From Aquitalea aquatica (GTDB lineage: Bacteria > Pseudomonadota > Gammaproteobacteria > Burkholderiales > Chromobacteriaceae), in NCBI RefSeq assembly GCF_013911085.1, contig NZ_JACERN010000033.1, positions 62,001 to 126,000 of the forward strand: a DNA stretch of 64,000 nucleotides, written 5' to 3'. Positions 35,336 through 45,863 of this stretch are shown here, piece by piece; position 1 is the stretch's first letter; every line of letters begins with the position of its first letter. Position numbers and translations under genes: made by a program. The notes below the pieces were generated by a model that was not told where the DNA came from, made no database searches, and saw only the letters and a list, made by a program, of their open reading frames with translations.

Positions 35336-36865
35336 ATGGCCAATCACCGCCCTCTTCACGCCCTGGGCATCATCGCGCTCAGTCTGGCATTGCTCACACC
35401 AGCACAGGCCACCAGCCTTAGCCGCGACAACGGCGCCGCCGTCGGCGACAACCAGAATTCGCAAACCGCCGGCCCCAACGGCCCGGTGCTGCTGCAAGAC
35501 GTACAACTGATCCAGAAGCTGCAACGCTTCGACCGTGAACGCATCCCCGAACGGGTGGTACACGCGCGTGGTGCAGCGGCGCATGGTGTGTTTGAAGCCA
35601 CCGCCGACATCCAGGCGCTATCCCGCGCCAAGGTCTTTGCCAAGGGCAGCAAGACCCCGGTATTCGTACGCTTTTCCACGGTAATTCACGGCCAGCACTC
35701 GCCGGAAACCCTGCGCGATCCGCGCGGATTTGCCACCAAGTTCTATACCAGTGAAGGCAACTGGGATCTGGTCGGCAACAATCTGCCGGTGTTCTTCATC
35801 CGCGACGCCATCAAGTTCCCCGACATGGTGCACTCGCTGAAACCCTCACCGGATAGCAATCTGCAAGACCCCAACCGTTTCTTTGACTTCTTCTCCCACC
35901 AGCCGGAAGCCACCCACATGCTTACCCGGCTGTATTCCGACTACGGCATCCCCAAGGGCTATCAGTACATGGACGGCAATAGCGTCCATGCCTGGAAGCT
36001 GGTGAATGCCCAAGGCAAATATGTGTATGTGAAATTCCGCTGGGCCAGCCGCCAGGGCCAGCACAACCTGACCATGCAGCAGGCTGCCGCCATCCAGGCC
36101 AAGGATTTCAACCACGCCAGCCGCGAGCTGATGCAGGCCATCAAGCACAAGCATTACCCGCAGTGGGACCTGTACATCCAGGTGATGCAGCCAGAAGACA
36201 TGGCCAGGCTCGACTACAACCCGCTGGACGCGACCAAGATCTGGACCGATGTGCCGGAGCGCAAGATCGGCACCATGACGCTCAACCGCAACCCGGCCAA
36301 TATCTTCCAGGAAACCGAGCAAAGCGCCTTTGCCCCGTCCAATCTGGTAGCGGGCATCGAACCCTCGGAAGACCGCCTGCTGCAAGGTCGCATCTTTTCC
36401 TATGCCGACACCCAGCTGCACCGCGTGGGGACCAACGGCCTGCAATTGCCGATCAACCGCCCACAAGCAGCCGTAGACAACAACAATCAGGATGGAGCGA
36501 TGAATGGCGGCCAGCGCCAGGGAAGCGTCAATTACGAGCCTAGCCGCCAGGGCAGCCTGCAACAGGATGCCAGCGCCCGCTACAGCCAGTTGCCGCTGTC
36601 CGGCAGCACCCAGCAGGCTGGCATCGCCAAAACGCTGAACTTCCGCCAGGCCGGCGAGTTCTACCGCAGCCTGAACAAGCAGGAGCAGGCCAATCTCATC
36701 GCCAACCTCGCGGCCGACCTGGGACAAGTCAGCAATACAGCCACCCGCAACACCATGCTGTCTTACTTCTACAAGGCAGACAGCGGCTATGGCCAGGCCA
36801 TCAGCAAGGCACTGAATGCCAATGTGGCTGACATCGCCAAGCTGGCCGCCCAGTTGCACGAGTAA
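35336..36865 (+). CDS. Periplasmic monofunctional catalase (clade 1/3-type small subunit)
   Basis: The 509-residue protein carries a signal peptide (LALLTPAQATSL), so the enzyme is exported. The catalytic region shows RIPERVVHARGAAAHG with essential His 76, the distal Asn in DLVGNNLPVFFIRD (148/149), and the heme-proximal region DRLLQGRIFSYADTQLHRVG with the Tyr ligand in FSYADT. It converts hydrogen peroxide to water and oxygen in the periplasm. The C-terminal region has a Q-rich stretch (NNNQDGAMNGGQRQGSVNYE) before the final helices. No divergent oxyR/lysR lies beside it. Confidence 0.92.
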   Translation: MANHRPLHALGIIALSLALLTPAQATSLSRDNGAAVGDNQNSQTAGPNGPVLLQDVQLIQKLQRFDRERIPERVVHARGAAAHGVFEATADIQALSRAKVFAKGSKTPVFVRFSTVIHGQHSPETLRDPRGFATKFYTSEGNWDLVGNNLPVFFIRDAIKFPDMVHSLKPSPDSNLQDPNRFFDFFSHQPEATHMLTRLYSDYGIPKGYQYMDGNSVHAWKLVNAQGKYVYVKFRWASRQGQHNLTMQQAAAIQAKDFNHASRELMQAIKHKHYPQWDLYIQVMQPEDMARLDYNPLDATKIWTDVPERKIGTMTLNRNPANIFQETEQSAFAPSNLVAGIEPSEDRLLQGRIFSYADTQLHRVGTNGLQLPINRPQAAVDNNNQDGAMNGGQRQGSVNYEPSRQGSLQQDASARYSQLPLSGSTQQAGIAKTLNFRQAGEFYRSLNKQEQANLIANLAADLGQVSNTATRNTMLSYFYKADSGYGQAISKALNANVADIAKLAAQLHE

Positions 36866-36928
36866 GCGCTCTACGTGGCTGCTGCCCTTGGGCTGGCGGC
36901 CACGGTCCGACATGGCTATAGTCGCAGC

Positions 36929-37684
36929 ATGATTTTCCTGCGCACCCCCTTGCTGGAACTGGCCGGCATCCAGGCCTCGGCTGCCGGCTTTCCCAAGCAC
37001 ACCCACGACGAATACGTCATCAGCGTCAATCTGGGCGGGCTGGAAGAGGTATGGCTGGATGGCAAGCGCTTTGAAGTGCAACCGGACATGCTCACCGTCT
37101 ACCCGCCGGCGGCGGTGCAGGCCAGCCGCAGCCTGAGCGGCGAAGACTGGCAATGCCTGTCGCTCTATGTAGCACCGGCGGCCTTCCCCGCCTATTTCGA
37201 CTGCCTGCCACCGGATCTGCCCAGCCGGCTACCGCGACCCGACCTCGCCGCGGCGCTGCGCCAGCTGGCCACACAGGACGCCAGCCTGCGCGAAGAAGCC
37301 GTCATCGCCCTGCTCGCCCGTCTGCCACGGCAACATTCAAGCCCCTCCGACAACGCCAGCAGCAGCGGCAGCCTGCTGGTGCGGCGGGTACAACAACAGT
37401 TGCTGGATGATCTGTCACAGCCGCTGACCCTGGAGGTGCTGGCGCAGCAAGCCGGCATCACCCCGGCCCATCTGGTGCGCCGCTTCCATCAGGCTTGCGG
37501 CCTACCACCACTAGCCTGGCAAATGCAGCAGCGCATGGCTGAAGCCCGCCGCCAGTTGCGGGCGGGCCAGAGCATCATCGAAGTAGCGCTGGCCACCGGC
37601 TTTGCCGATCAGGCGCACTTCAGCAAGACATTCAGCCGCTTTTGCGGCATGACACCGGGCCGCTACCGCCAGATCAATTTTTGA
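36929..37684 (+). CDS. AraC-family transcriptional regulator
   Basis: The start at 36929 (MIFLRTPLLELAGIQASAAG) trims 18 unlikely residues from the longest frame. The N-terminal half has an AraC-type cupin (PKHTHDEYVISVNLGGLEEV). The C-terminal half holds the double helix-turn-helix (LSQPLTLEVLAQQAGITPAH, ... ATGFADQAHFSKTFSRFCGM). The ligand-binding cupin points to control of a transporter. The LysE-type exporter gene starts 62 bases downstream and is a likely target. Confidence 0.88.
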   Translation: MIFLRTPLLELAGIQASAAGFPKHTHDEYVISVNLGGLEEVWLDGKRFEVQPDMLTVYPPAAVQASRSLSGEDWQCLSLYVAPAAFPAYFDCLPPDLPSRLPRPDLAAALRQLATQDASLREEAVIALLARLPRQHSSPSDNASSSGSLLVRRVQQQLLDDLSQPLTLEVLAQQAGITPAHLVRRFHQACGLPPLAWQMQQRMAEARRQLRAGQSIIEVALATGFADQAHFSKTFSRFCGMTPGRYRQINF

Positions 37685-37746
37685 CAAGACGCGCTCGCTG
37701 CCATGCCGGTATCATCCGCCATCATTATTAATGCGGATGTGCTGTC

Positions 37747-38400
37747 ATGCTGGCCATTGCCACCAAGGGTTTTTTACTGTCGGTATCGCTGTGCCTGGAT
37801 ATCGGCATCGTCAATGCCGCCCTGATCAACACCGGGCTGCGCAAGGGCTTGCGCCCGGCGCTGATGATGGGCCTGGGTTCCTGTTTTGGTGACCTGTTCT
37901 ACGCCCTGCTGTCCTTGCTGGGCATGTCGCTGCTGTTCGGCTTTACCCCGGTGCGCTGGGTGATGTGGCTGGGCGGCGGCAGCGTACTGCTGTGGCTGAC
38001 CTGGAAAATGGCCCGTTCGGCCTGGCAGGAGTTTTACCACCCCACCACCAAGGACAGCGGCAACGGTACGGATGATGGCCAACAGCGCAGCACGGCGGCG
38101 GAGTTCTGGCGCGGCCTGCTGATGGCGCTGGCCTCGCCTTCCTCGCTGCTGTGGTTTGCCGCAGTAGGCGGCAGCATCATTGCCCAGTCCACCGACGGCA
38201 GTTCGCTGGCAGCCAGCGTGTTCCTGGGCGGATTTTTCCTTGGCGGCCTTGCCTGGTCGTCCTTTCTGGCTTGGCTGGCCAGCCATGGCCAGAAGCTGGT
38301 GGGCCACCGCCTGCTGCTGTACTGCAATGCTGCATCGGCCGCCCTGTTTGCCTACCTGGCACTGGGCGTCATCGTGCACGGCTACCAGACCTTGCTATAA
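37747..38400 (+). CDS. LysE/RhtB-family amino-acid exporter
   Basis: The 217-residue protein has six hydrophobic segments in LysE spacing: about 6-28, 38-65, 68-88, 120-145, 150-175 and 190-212. The N-terminal cue is SLCLDIGIVNAALINTGLRK. The GLGSCFGDLFYALLSLLGMS segment carries the family G-x-x-x-GD-x-x-Y motif. It probably exports an amino acid. Its AraC-type neighbour upstream on the same strand may regulate it. Confidence 0.85.
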   Translation: MLAIATKGFLLSVSLCLDIGIVNAALINTGLRKGLRPALMMGLGSCFGDLFYALLSLLGMSLLFGFTPVRWVMWLGGGSVLLWLTWKMARSAWQEFYHPTTKDSGNGTDDGQQRSTAAEFWRGLLMALASPSSLLWFAAVGGSIIAQSTDGSSLAASVFLGGFFLGGLAWSSFLAWLASHGQKLVGHRLLLYCNAASAALFAYLALGVIVHGYQTLL

Positions 38401-38433
38401 CAGAGCCATCTGCCACCCCCGCGAGCCACTGCC

Positions 38434-39231
38434 ATGTTGCGACTCCTACGTCTGCTGTTGCTGTTCCTGCTGGGGCTGATCGCCAGCACTGCCCTCGCCG
38501 ACAGCCCCAAACCGGTGTTTGGCGTGGTACTGATGCACGGCAAGGGCGGCAGCCCGGACAAGCATGTCGCCGGGCTGGCCAGCGCCCTGCGGCAACAAGG
38601 CGTACTGGTGGCCAATCTGGAAATGCCGTGGTCGGGCCGGCGAGAATACGATGCCGATGTCGCCAGCGCGGTGAACCAGGTACAAGAGTCGCTGCAAGCC
38701 CTGCGCACCCAGGGTGCGCGCAAGCTGGTGGTGGCCGGCCACAGCCAGGGCGGGCTGTTCGCCCTGTATCTGGCAGGACGACTGCCGCTGGATGGTGTTA
38801 TTGCCATTGCACCGGGCGGCAATGTGGCAGCCGGTATGCTGCACGACCGGTTGGCCGATTCCGTGGCCAGTGCCCGCAGCCTGCTGGCCGCCGGCCATGG
38901 CGAGGAAAAAACCCGGCTGGCAGATTTTGAAGGCAGCAAGGGGCTCTACCCGATCACCACCACGCCGCGCATCTATCTGGACTGGTTCGATCCGGAGGGC
39001 GCGATGAACCAGGGCAAGGCCGTGCAGCAGCTGCCTGCGGGCCTGCCAGTACTGTATATCTCGCCGGAAGGCGACTACCCCGCGCTGCAGCGCGTGCGCC
39101 AGAGCATGTTCGACGCCCTGCCGGCCAACCCGGCCAGCCAGTTGCTGATTCCGCCGGGCAGCCATCTGCAAGCACCGACTGCCGCGATACCCGGCATTGT
39201 CGACTGGCTGGGTCGCATCGCAGGCGACTGA
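38434..39231 (+). CDS. Exported alpha/beta hydrolase
   Basis: The 265-residue protein has a signal peptide (LLFLLGLIASTALADS). The fold shows an oxyanion HGKGGSPDKHVAGL segment, GHSQGGLFA with nucleophile Ser, and a late SHLQAPTAA with the probable catalytic His. The acid is likely in YISPEGDYPAL. It acts in the periplasm, probably as an esterase or dipeptide/lipid hydrolase, and no substrate cue is visible. It ends only 4 bases before the converging sbcC stop. Confidence 0.8.
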   Translation: MLRLLRLLLLFLLGLIASTALADSPKPVFGVVLMHGKGGSPDKHVAGLASALRQQGVLVANLEMPWSGRREYDADVASAVNQVQESLQALRTQGARKLVVAGHSQGGLFALYLAGRLPLDGVIAIAPGGNVAAGMLHDRLADSVASARSLLAAGHGEEKTRLADFEGSKGLYPITTTPRIYLDWFDPEGAMNQGKAVQQLPAGLPVLYISPEGDYPALQRVRQSMFDALPANPASQLLIPPGSHLQAPTAAIPGIVDWLGRIAGD

Positions 39232-39234
39232 AGC

Positions 39235-42200
39235 TCAGCCGCCAACCACAGACAGCGCCGACAGGCCAATGCCGCCGGCGCGCGCCACCCTGATCTGCAC
39301 CGCAATACGCTCCTTCATGCCTTCCACATGGCTGATCACACCTATCATCTTGCCACTGGCATTGAGGCTATCCAGCGCATCCAGCGCAATCTCCAGCGTT
39401 TCGGCATCCAGCGTGCCAAAACCCTCGTCCAGGAACAGCGAATCGATGGATGTCTTGTGACTGACCAGATCGGACAGCGCCAAAGCCAACGCCAGGCTGA
39501 CCAGAAAACTCTCGCCACCCGACAGGGTGCGGGTATCACGGCAGACATCGGCCTGCCAGCTGTCGACGATTTCCAGTTCCAGCTCGCCCTCCGCCTTGCG
39601 CCGTAGCTGGTAGCGCCCCTGCAGGCGCGCCAGCTGACGGTTGGCCAGATACACCAGATAATCCAGTGTCAGCCCCTGGGCAAAACGGCGGAACTTGTCG
39701 CCCTTGGCCGAGCCGATCAGCCCGTCCAGCCGTTGCCATAGCTCGCTGTTGGCCTGCTGACGGGCAATCTGCGCCAGCAAGGCCTGCAAACCTTCACGAC
39801 GCTGGGCATCGCTGTCCAGCAGAGCCTGCAGCGCCCCGCTCTGGGCGCTCAATTGCTGGCGTTCGCCATCCAGCGTGGCCTGCTGTGCCTGCAACTCGTC
39901 CAGCGTAAGCGGGCTGATTGCGGCAGCTTGCAGCTCGACCTGGCGGGTATTGGCCGCCTGCAACAAGGCTTCGGCCTGTTGCAGCGACCGGTCCAGGGCC
40001 TGCTGTATGGCTTGCAGGGCCGTGCGCTCACTCTCCGGCAGACAGGCGGCAGCAAAGGCAGCCTCGTCGGCAAAGGGGCTGTGCTGCAAGGCCTGTTGCC
40101 ATTGCTGCGCGGCCTCCGCCAGCTGCAGCCCTTGCTGGCGCGCATCCTCTGCTACTTGCTGTTGCTGGCCTTGTAACTGTGCCAGCACGGCAGCCAGCTG
40201 TTGCCGCTGCTGCTGGCAGGCTTCCAGCTGCACCACGGTTGCGGCAAGGTCCTCGGCAAGAGGGCTGAGGGATGGCGACGGCTCAGGCAAAGCCAGTAGC
40301 TGCCAGTATTGCTGCCACTCCTGGCCCTGGGCCTCGGCCTGTGCCGCCTGCACCTCCAGCCGTGCCAGTTGCTGTTCCAGCCGCTGCATGGCTTGCTGTT
40401 GCTGCTGCCAGGCTTGCCATTGCTGTTCGCAATCAGCCAGCCAACGAGCGGGATCGTCCGGCATGGCATGGCCGGCCACAGCCAGCGACTGCTGCAAGGC
40501 TTGCCACTGCGTCTGCGCATCTGCGCCCTGTCCCGCCACTTGTGCATCGGCCTGCGCCCATTGCTGCTGCAAGCTGGCGGCGGCCTGTTGCAACAAGGCC
40601 TGCTCGGCCTGAGCCGCCTGCCACTGCTGCTGCGCCTGCTGACTGGCTTGCAAGGCCTGCTGCCAATGACGGGCGGCAGCTTCGGCCTGCAGCAGTTGCT
40701 GCTGCAGCTGCTCTTGTTGCTGCAAGGCTGCCTGGGCGGCCTGCGCCAGCGCTTCCGGCTGCTGCCAACCTTCCGCATCAACCCCCAGTGCAACAGCCAG
40801 CGGCTGCCATTGCTGCCAATACTGCTGCTGGCTGGCCTGTTGCGCCTCTGCTTGCTGCTGCAGGTTGTCCAGCTGCTGTTGCAGGGCAGCCAATTCCACA
40901 TTGGCTTGCTGGCCTTGTGCCTGCACAGCATCCAGCGTCTGCTGTTTGTCCTGCACCGCCTGACGCGCCGCCGTGGCATCCACGGCCTGATAGTGCTGCA
41001 CCAGCGGATGGCTGGCAGAGCCACATAGCGGACAGGGCTGACCCGGCTGCAGTAGGGCGCGCTGGGCTTCCAGATCCTGGATGCGCAATTCCAGCTCCAG
41101 CAGGCGCTGCTTGTCCGCCAGTTGCTCCTGTAGTTCGCGATACTGGCTGCGCAGCGTAGCCAGCGCCGCCGTGCGTTGTGGCAGCAGCGCCTGTTGCTGT
41201 GCCAATGTCTGCTGCAAGCGTTGCCCGGCCTGCCAGCCTTGCCGCAACTGCCCGGCTGACAAAATGGCTTGCTGCCACTGCTGGCTGGTTTGCTGGGCGG
41301 CCTGCCACTGCTGGCGCAGGCTGACAACATCCTGTTGCCGACTGGCTGCGCCAGCGCTCTGCTCGGCCCGCTGTGCTTGCAGAAAATCGCTCTCAGCTTG
41401 CTGACAGACAAGGGCTTGCGCCGATAAGCGCTGCTGCCCTTCTGCCAGTGCCGTGGCCAACTGCTCACGCTGTTGCACGGCCTGCGCCATGTCCTGCCGG
41501 ATGCGGGCATGCTGGGCAAACTGGTTACGCCAGAGCGGCAGATACTCCCCCAGCCGCGCCAGTTGTGGCTGGGCCTGCTGCTGGACTTGCCACTGCTGCC
41601 ATTGCTGCCGCGCCTGCGCCTGCTGCCTGCCCAAGAGGGCTAGCTGCTGACGGGACAGCTCCACCCCTTGCCAGTTGAGCTGTTGCCATTGCTGCCAGCT
41701 GTGCTGATAGCGTGCATTCACTGTCTGCAGGGCCACTTCTGTGCTGGCCAGCCGCTGCTGCTGGCTGTGCCAGTGCTGATACAGCGGCACAATGCGCTGC
41801 GCCGGCTCGCTGGCGGCCAGTTGCTGCAATTGCGGCGCGGCCTGGGCGATGGCGGTCTGGGCCTGCTCCAGTTGCAGGCTGGCAGCCTGCAGTTGCTGCT
41901 GTGCCTGCAACTGTTGCTGCCGCCATTGCAGGGCCAGACCAAGCTGTTGCTGCTGCCCGGCCAGCGTGTGCTGTTGCTGCTGCAGCGCAGTCAGTTGCTG
42001 TTGCATGGCGTTGCGCTGTGCTTCGTCCAGCAGCTCTACCCCACCGGCCTGCGCCTGCAATTGCTGCAGCGCCTGACGACTGTCTCGCGCCTGCTCGAAC
42101 ACGCGCTGGGAAATCTGGCCGTATAGCTCAGTGCCGGTCAGCTCCTCCAGCAGTTCGGCCCGCTCATTGGGGCTGGCATTGAGAAAAGCCGCAAAACCAC

Positions 42201-42663
42201 CCTGCGCCAGCAACATGGACTTGGTGAAGCGGGCAAAATCCAGCCCGGTAATGGCAGCAATACGCTTGAGCTTGTCCGTGCTGTGGGTGGTAAGAATGGT
42301 GCCGTCGCCATCGGCCAGCTCCACCCGCGCCTGCTGCAAGGCGCCGTCGGCCTTGTCACGCGCACGCCGCTGGCTCCAGAAGGCGCGGTAAACCTTGCCC
42401 TTGACCTCGAACTCCACCTCGGCCAGGCAATCGGCGGTGTGGCGGGTCATGATGTCGTTGCTGCTGGCGGAAATAGTCTTCAGCCGTGGGGTTTCGTGAT
42501 AGAGCGCCAGGCAGATGGCGTCCAACAGTGTGGATTTGCCGGCGCCAGTGGGGCCGGTAATGGCAAACAGGCCGTTGTCGCGAAACGGAGCCTGGGTAAA
42601 GTCGATCTTCCACTCGCCCTTGAGCGAATTCAGGTTCTTCAGGCGCAGGGTGAGGATTTTCAT
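39235..42663 (-). CDS. sbcC: SbcC exonuclease subunit, glutamine-rich coiled coil
   Basis: The 1142-residue SMC-like ATPase has [20 protein letters not shown] at the start and Walker A in [20 protein letters not shown] (near residue 35). A zinc-hook [10 protein letters not shown] lies near residue 541, with signature [20 protein letters not shown] and Walker [15 protein letters not shown] at the end. The two long arms of the coiled coil are extremely rich in Gln with many Q runs, beyond the usual for SbcC. SbcCD cuts DNA hairpins and processes double-strand ends. Its start overlaps the sbcD stop. Confidence 0.95.
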   Translation of the reverse strand: MKILTLRLKNLNSLKGEWKIDFTQAPFRDNGLFAITGPTGAGKSTLLDAICLALYHETPRLKTISASSNDIMTRHTADCLAEVEFEVKGKVYRAFWSQRRARDKADGALQQARVELADGDGTILTTHSTDKLKRIAAITGLDFARFTKSMLLAQGGFAAFLNASPNERAELLEELTGTELYGQISQRVFEQARDSRQALQQLQAQAGGVELLDEAQRNAMQQQLTALQQQQHTLAGQQQQLGLALQWRQQQLQAQQQLQAASLQLEQAQTAIAQAAPQLQQLAASEPAQRIVPLYQHWHSQQQRLASTEVALQTVNARYQHSWQQWQQLNWQGVELSRQQLALLGRQQAQARQQWQQWQVQQQAQPQLARLGEYLPLWRNQFAQHARIRQDMAQAVQQREQLATALAEGQQRLSAQALVCQQAESDFLQAQRAEQSAGAASRQQDVVSLRQQWQAAQQTSQQWQQAILSAGQLRQGWQAGQRLQQTLAQQQALLPQRTAALATLRSQYRELQEQLADKQRLLELELRIQDLEAQRALLQPGQPCPLCGSASHPLVQHYQAVDATAARQAVQDKQQTLDAVQAQGQQANVELAALQQQLDNLQQQAEAQQASQQQYWQQWQPLAVALGVDAEGWQQPEALAQAAQAALQQQEQLQQQLLQAEAAARHWQQALQASQQAQQQWQAAQAEQALLQQAAASLQQQWAQADAQVAGQGADAQTQWQALQQSLAVAGHAMPDDPARWLADCEQQWQAWQQQQQAMQRLEQQLARLEVQAAQAEAQGQEWQQYWQLLALPEPSPSLSPLAEDLAATVVQLEACQQQRQQLAAVLAQLQGQQQQVAEDARQQGLQLAEAAQQWQQALQHSPFADEAAFAAACLPESERTALQAIQQALDRSLQQAEALLQAANTRQVELQAAAISPLTLDELQAQQATLDGERQQLSAQSGALQALLDSDAQRREGLQALLAQIARQQANSELWQRLDGLIGSAKGDKFRRFAQGLTLDYLVYLANRQLARLQGRYQLRRKAEGELELEIVDSWQADVCRDTRTLSGGESFLVSLALALALSDLVSHKTSIDSLFLDEGFGTLDAETLEIALDALDSLNASGKMIGVISHVEGMKERIAVQIRVARAGGIGLSALSVVGG

Positions 42664-43877
42664 GCCTGCTCCTCCTGCAAGGCAGTCAACACCTGCCCAT
42701 AGCGCTGGCGCAGGTCGGCTGCGAGTGCATCATCCATCTCTTCCAGCGCCAGCCGGCGCTCGAACACCTCTTGCGGGCTCAACTCATCCAGCGTGCTGCG
42801 TTCGGCCTGCAGCGTGGCGGATTGCTGGCTGCGGGCGCGGCGCAGGCGCAGCAGCTCGGCTGGCTGACCGTCCAGCAAGCTCTGGATGCGGGCTTGCAGA
42901 TCGGACAGATAGTCATCACCTTCCACCACCACTTCCAGCCACAGCACCTGTCCCTGCTCGATGGCCGTGATGGCGGCGGGGATGCTGCGCTGCAGCTGGG
43001 CCAGCGTGCCACGCAGGCTGCACAAGGGCTGGAAGCATGGCACGGCCAGCGGGCTGATGCGGGTAATGGCGGCGCCATCCAGCTCCAGCAGCAACATCTG
43101 CTTGCTTTGCCCCAGCTCATCAAAACTCAGCGCCAGCGGTGAGCCGCTATAGCGGATGTGTGACTGGACGCCTGCCTGCTGCGGGCGGTGGATATGTCCC
43201 AGAGCGATGTAATCGAATGGCGGAAAGGCATTGGTGGGGAAGGCATCCAGCGCGCCGACATAAATATCACGCACCGATTCGCTGCTGCTGGCACCCACGG
43301 TAGTGAGGTGACCGCTCGCCAGAATGGGCAGTGGCAAACCCAGGCGGCTGCGCTCTTGCACAGCGAGCTGATACAGGGCCTGATAATGCGCAGCAATGGC
43401 CTGTTGCAGGCCCTGCTGTTTCTCTTCGGCACTCTGCCCGGCCTGGCTTTGCATCACATCGCGGGCGCGGATGAAGGGGACAGCACACAACAAGGCCGCT
43501 GGCTGGCCCGCCTTGTCGCGCAGTGTCAGCAACTGCTGTGACAAATCCTCCGCCACCGCCGGCACCACGGTACAGCCGAGATAAGCCAGCAGCGGCCGGC
43601 TTTCTTCCAGCGTGGCCACCGAGTCGTGATTACCCCCCAGCAACACCAGCTGGCAGCCTGCCTCGTGCAGCCGCACCACCAACTGGTTGTACAGTTCCCG
43701 TGCGTAACTGGGCGGCGCACCGGTGTCGAAGATATCACCGGCCAGCAGCACGGCATTGATGTCCAGCGCGGCAACCTGTTGCAGCAGCCAGTCGATCAGC
43801 GCCTGATGTTCCGCCTGCCGGCTACGGCCCATGAAGTGCTGGCCCAGATGCCAGTCCGAAGTATGAAGAATGCGCAT
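42660..43877 (-). CDS. sbcD: SbcD nuclease subunit
   Basis: The start at 43877 gives [20 protein letters not shown], the standard N-terminus; the longer frame adds 16 residues. The 405-residue metallophosphoesterase shows [20 protein letters not shown], and the [13 protein letters not shown] motif with the later metal histidines. It is the Mre11-like nuclease of the SbcCD complex. Its stop overlaps the sbcC start by 4 bases, so the subunits are translated together. Confidence 0.95.
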   Translation of the reverse strand: MRILHTSDWHLGQHFMGRSRQAEHQALIDWLLQQVAALDINAVLLAGDIFDTGAPPSYARELYNQLVVRLHEAGCQLVLLGGNHDSVATLEESRPLLAYLGCTVVPAVAEDLSQQLLTLRDKAGQPAALLCAVPFIRARDVMQSQAGQSAEEKQQGLQQAIAAHYQALYQLAVQERSRLGLPLPILASGHLTTVGASSSESVRDIYVGALDAFPTNAFPPFDYIALGHIHRPQQAGVQSHIRYSGSPLALSFDELGQSKQMLLLELDGAAITRISPLAVPCFQPLCSLRGTLAQLQRSIPAAITAIEQGQVLWLEVVVEGDDYLSDLQARIQSLLDGQPAELLRLRRARSQQSATLQAERSTLDELSPQEVFERRLALEEMDDALAADLRQRYGQVLTALQEEQA

Positions 43878-43955
43878 GCCATCACTCATCAGGAGAAGTA
43901 GCGCGCATTCTAGCAAGCCCGGCACCAGCCTGCCTGCTCGGTCTGGTGAGGCAGG

Positions 43956-45419
43956 CTACTCGGCGGGCATCGGCACGGGCGCTTCGGCGGGCGCTGGCTC
44001 GGTCGCCGCGGGTACGGCCGGAGCCTCTGCTGGCTGCTCGCCACCCAGCAAGCCCGCCATGGCAGGCAGCGGGTGGCCATTCAGGCTGGCACCATCCCGA
44101 TTGAAGCTGAAGTCGGCATTCAGCCGCTGGCCGTTGTCACTCAGCCAGCCTTGCTGCACGGCGCTGTGAATGCCGGCTTCCAGCATTTGGGCCGATTGCG
44201 CATTCGCCGCGGTACCAGACATTTGCGCCACCAAATCGCTCAGCAAGCCGCGATCCAGCTGCAGGTTGGCCTTGCCGCTTAGCCGCTCGTGCAGCAAGGG
44301 CTGAATGTTTTGCACTGCCAGTTCACCGGCAGGCATGCCATTGCCGTCGAAACGCAGCTCCATGCTGCTGCGCAGCCCGCCCTTGTCGGTCTGGAAGCCC
44401 AGCTGGTCGATGCGTATGGTCGGCGAACTGGCCAGCAAGCTGCTGGCACTCTTCAGCATGGTTTCTGCCGCAGCCTGCTCCAGCGCCGGATTGCTGACAC
44501 TGCCAGCACTGGCATAGAACTGGTTAACCTTGCGCTGCCAGTCGGTATAGCCTTGCTTGTTGATATTGAGGTAGGAAAAGTCCATGCGCACTTCCTTCAA
44601 CGCCAGCGCATGATTGATCGGCCCAAACTGCCCCTTTTCCACCCGGCTGTGATACGTCATGTCGACCGTACTGCCCTTATCCTGAATCGCAGCATCAAGA
44701 GCAAGCCCATCCAGCCGGGCCAGCGAGGTCTTGTTCAGCAACACCTCCAGCGATTCCAGCTTTTGCTGACTATCCATCTGCCAGCTGTCCTTGGCAGTGG
44801 CGGCATCGGCACCATGCCCTTCCATCTGCAGATTGTTGGCAAGCAGCTGTAATTCACTGCCGGGAGCAGAGGGCAGCGGGCTGCGTAGGTTGATGGCGGC
44901 CAAGGACAGCTTGTATTGCAGCGGCTTGCCTTCTTCCGTGCTGATATTGCCCAGCAGATTACGTATACCCACCACTTCGCCCTCGGCACGACTCCATTGC
45001 AGATCGGCCGCTTTCAGGGTGGTGTCAATCCGGCCCAGGAAAGTCTTGATGCTGTATGCCTCCAACGCCAGCGCTGCACCACTGGCCACACCATTAGCAT
45101 TGAGCGGAGTGATGGTGTAATCAGTACGGGCCCAACGCAGGAAGGGAATGGCAAACTGGTTAACCTGGTAGTCCACGGCAAAACGCAGCAGCTGCCCAGC
45201 CAACGACAGGCTGTAGCTGACCCGTGCGCTGGAACTGAACCAACCGCGTTCATAGGAATCCACCTTCGCCGTCAGTGGCAGCAGCGTGCTTTGCTGCAGC
45301 TTGTCGATATCCTGGCGGATCTTTTCTTCGCTACGCACCCCGACCAGACCGGGGACAACCAGAACCCAGCCCAACACGACAGTCGAGGCTACGAGTACGG
45401 CCACTTTCCTTGTTTGCAT
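43956..45419 (-). CDS. DUF945 (YdgA-like) periplasmic-anchored protein
   Basis: The start at 45419 is chosen because GGAG lies 6 bases upstream and the protein then begins MQTRKVAVLVASTVVLGWVL, with one TM helix. The 487-residue body is DUF945/YdgA-like: YERGWFSSSARVSYSLSL early, then beta-rich repeats. The end is Pro/Ala/Glu-rich (EAPAVPAATEPAPAEAPVPM). YdgA-type proteins sit in the periplasm attached to the inner membrane. Their function is poorly known. Confidence 0.8.
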   Translation of the reverse strand: MQTRKVAVLVASTVVLGWVLVVPGLVGVRSEEKIRQDIDKLQQSTLLPLTAKVDSYERGWFSSSARVSYSLSLAGQLLRFAVDYQVNQFAIPFLRWARTDYTITPLNANGVASGAALALEAYSIKTFLGRIDTTLKAADLQWSRAEGEVVGIRNLLGNISTEEGKPLQYKLSLAAINLRSPLPSAPGSELQLLANNLQMEGHGADAATAKDSWQMDSQQKLESLEVLLNKTSLARLDGLALDAAIQDKGSTVDMTYHSRVEKGQFGPINHALALKEVRMDFSYLNINKQGYTDWQRKVNQFYASAGSVSNPALEQAAAETMLKSASSLLASSPTIRIDQLGFQTDKGGLRSSMELRFDGNGMPAGELAVQNIQPLLHERLSGKANLQLDRGLLSDLVAQMSGTAANAQSAQMLEAGIHSAVQQGWLSDNGQRLNADFSFNRDGASLNGHPLPAMAGLLGGEQPAEAPAVPAATEPAPAEAPVPMPAE

Positions 45420-45631
45420 TCTTATCTCCACCGTGTACCGCCCATTTATAGACAGTTTTAGCCTGCGTAACCGGGCAGCTCAAAAATAGCATTCAGTTAT
45501 AACAACCCGTATTTCATCAAAAATTTCAGCTCGACTCAGCCATACCAGCCGATAGCACAGCTTCAACACTAGGTCGGCACCCCTACCATACCGGGCCAGG
45601 CAACACCTCGATAGTCGGGAGTGTAGGCAAG

Positions 45632-45856
45632 ATGAATAAGGTCAAACGACCGGCTGACACGCGGGTGGGCTGCCCGGTATTCCCCGGCATCCAAGCAACA
45701 CAAGCCGCGCCCCTGCCAGCCAGGCTGAAGCTGTCTTTGTACTGGAACTGGTTTGAAGACGAAACGGAGCACCCACCACCCGGTTCACGTCGCCACTCCA
45801 CCAATAGCGCACATATTGGAGCAGGCAACAACGGCGGTCTGCGCCACAACACGTGA
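45632..45856 (+). CDS. Possible small ORF upstream of the nuclease gene
   Basis: A 74-codon frame has AGGCAAG spaced 1-2 bases from an ATG and ends 8 bases before the PLD gene start. It includes GCPVFPGIQATQAAPLPARL and LSLYWNWFEDETEHPPPGS. No family is recognised and there is no codon bias support, so it may be spurious. Confidence 0.25.
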   Translation: MNKVKRPADTRVGCPVFPGIQATQAAPLPARLKLSLYWNWFEDETEHPPPGSRRHSTNSAHIGAGNNGGLRHNT

Positions 45857-45863
45857 GAAGCAC

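Noticed and set aside
35846-37153. 435-codon minus-strand frame opposite the catalase
   Set aside because: The catalase is certain. The antisense frame is a composition artefact.
40152-41519. Long frames inside sbcC in other frames
   Set aside because: The Gln-rich repeats of sbcC give long open frames by composition only.
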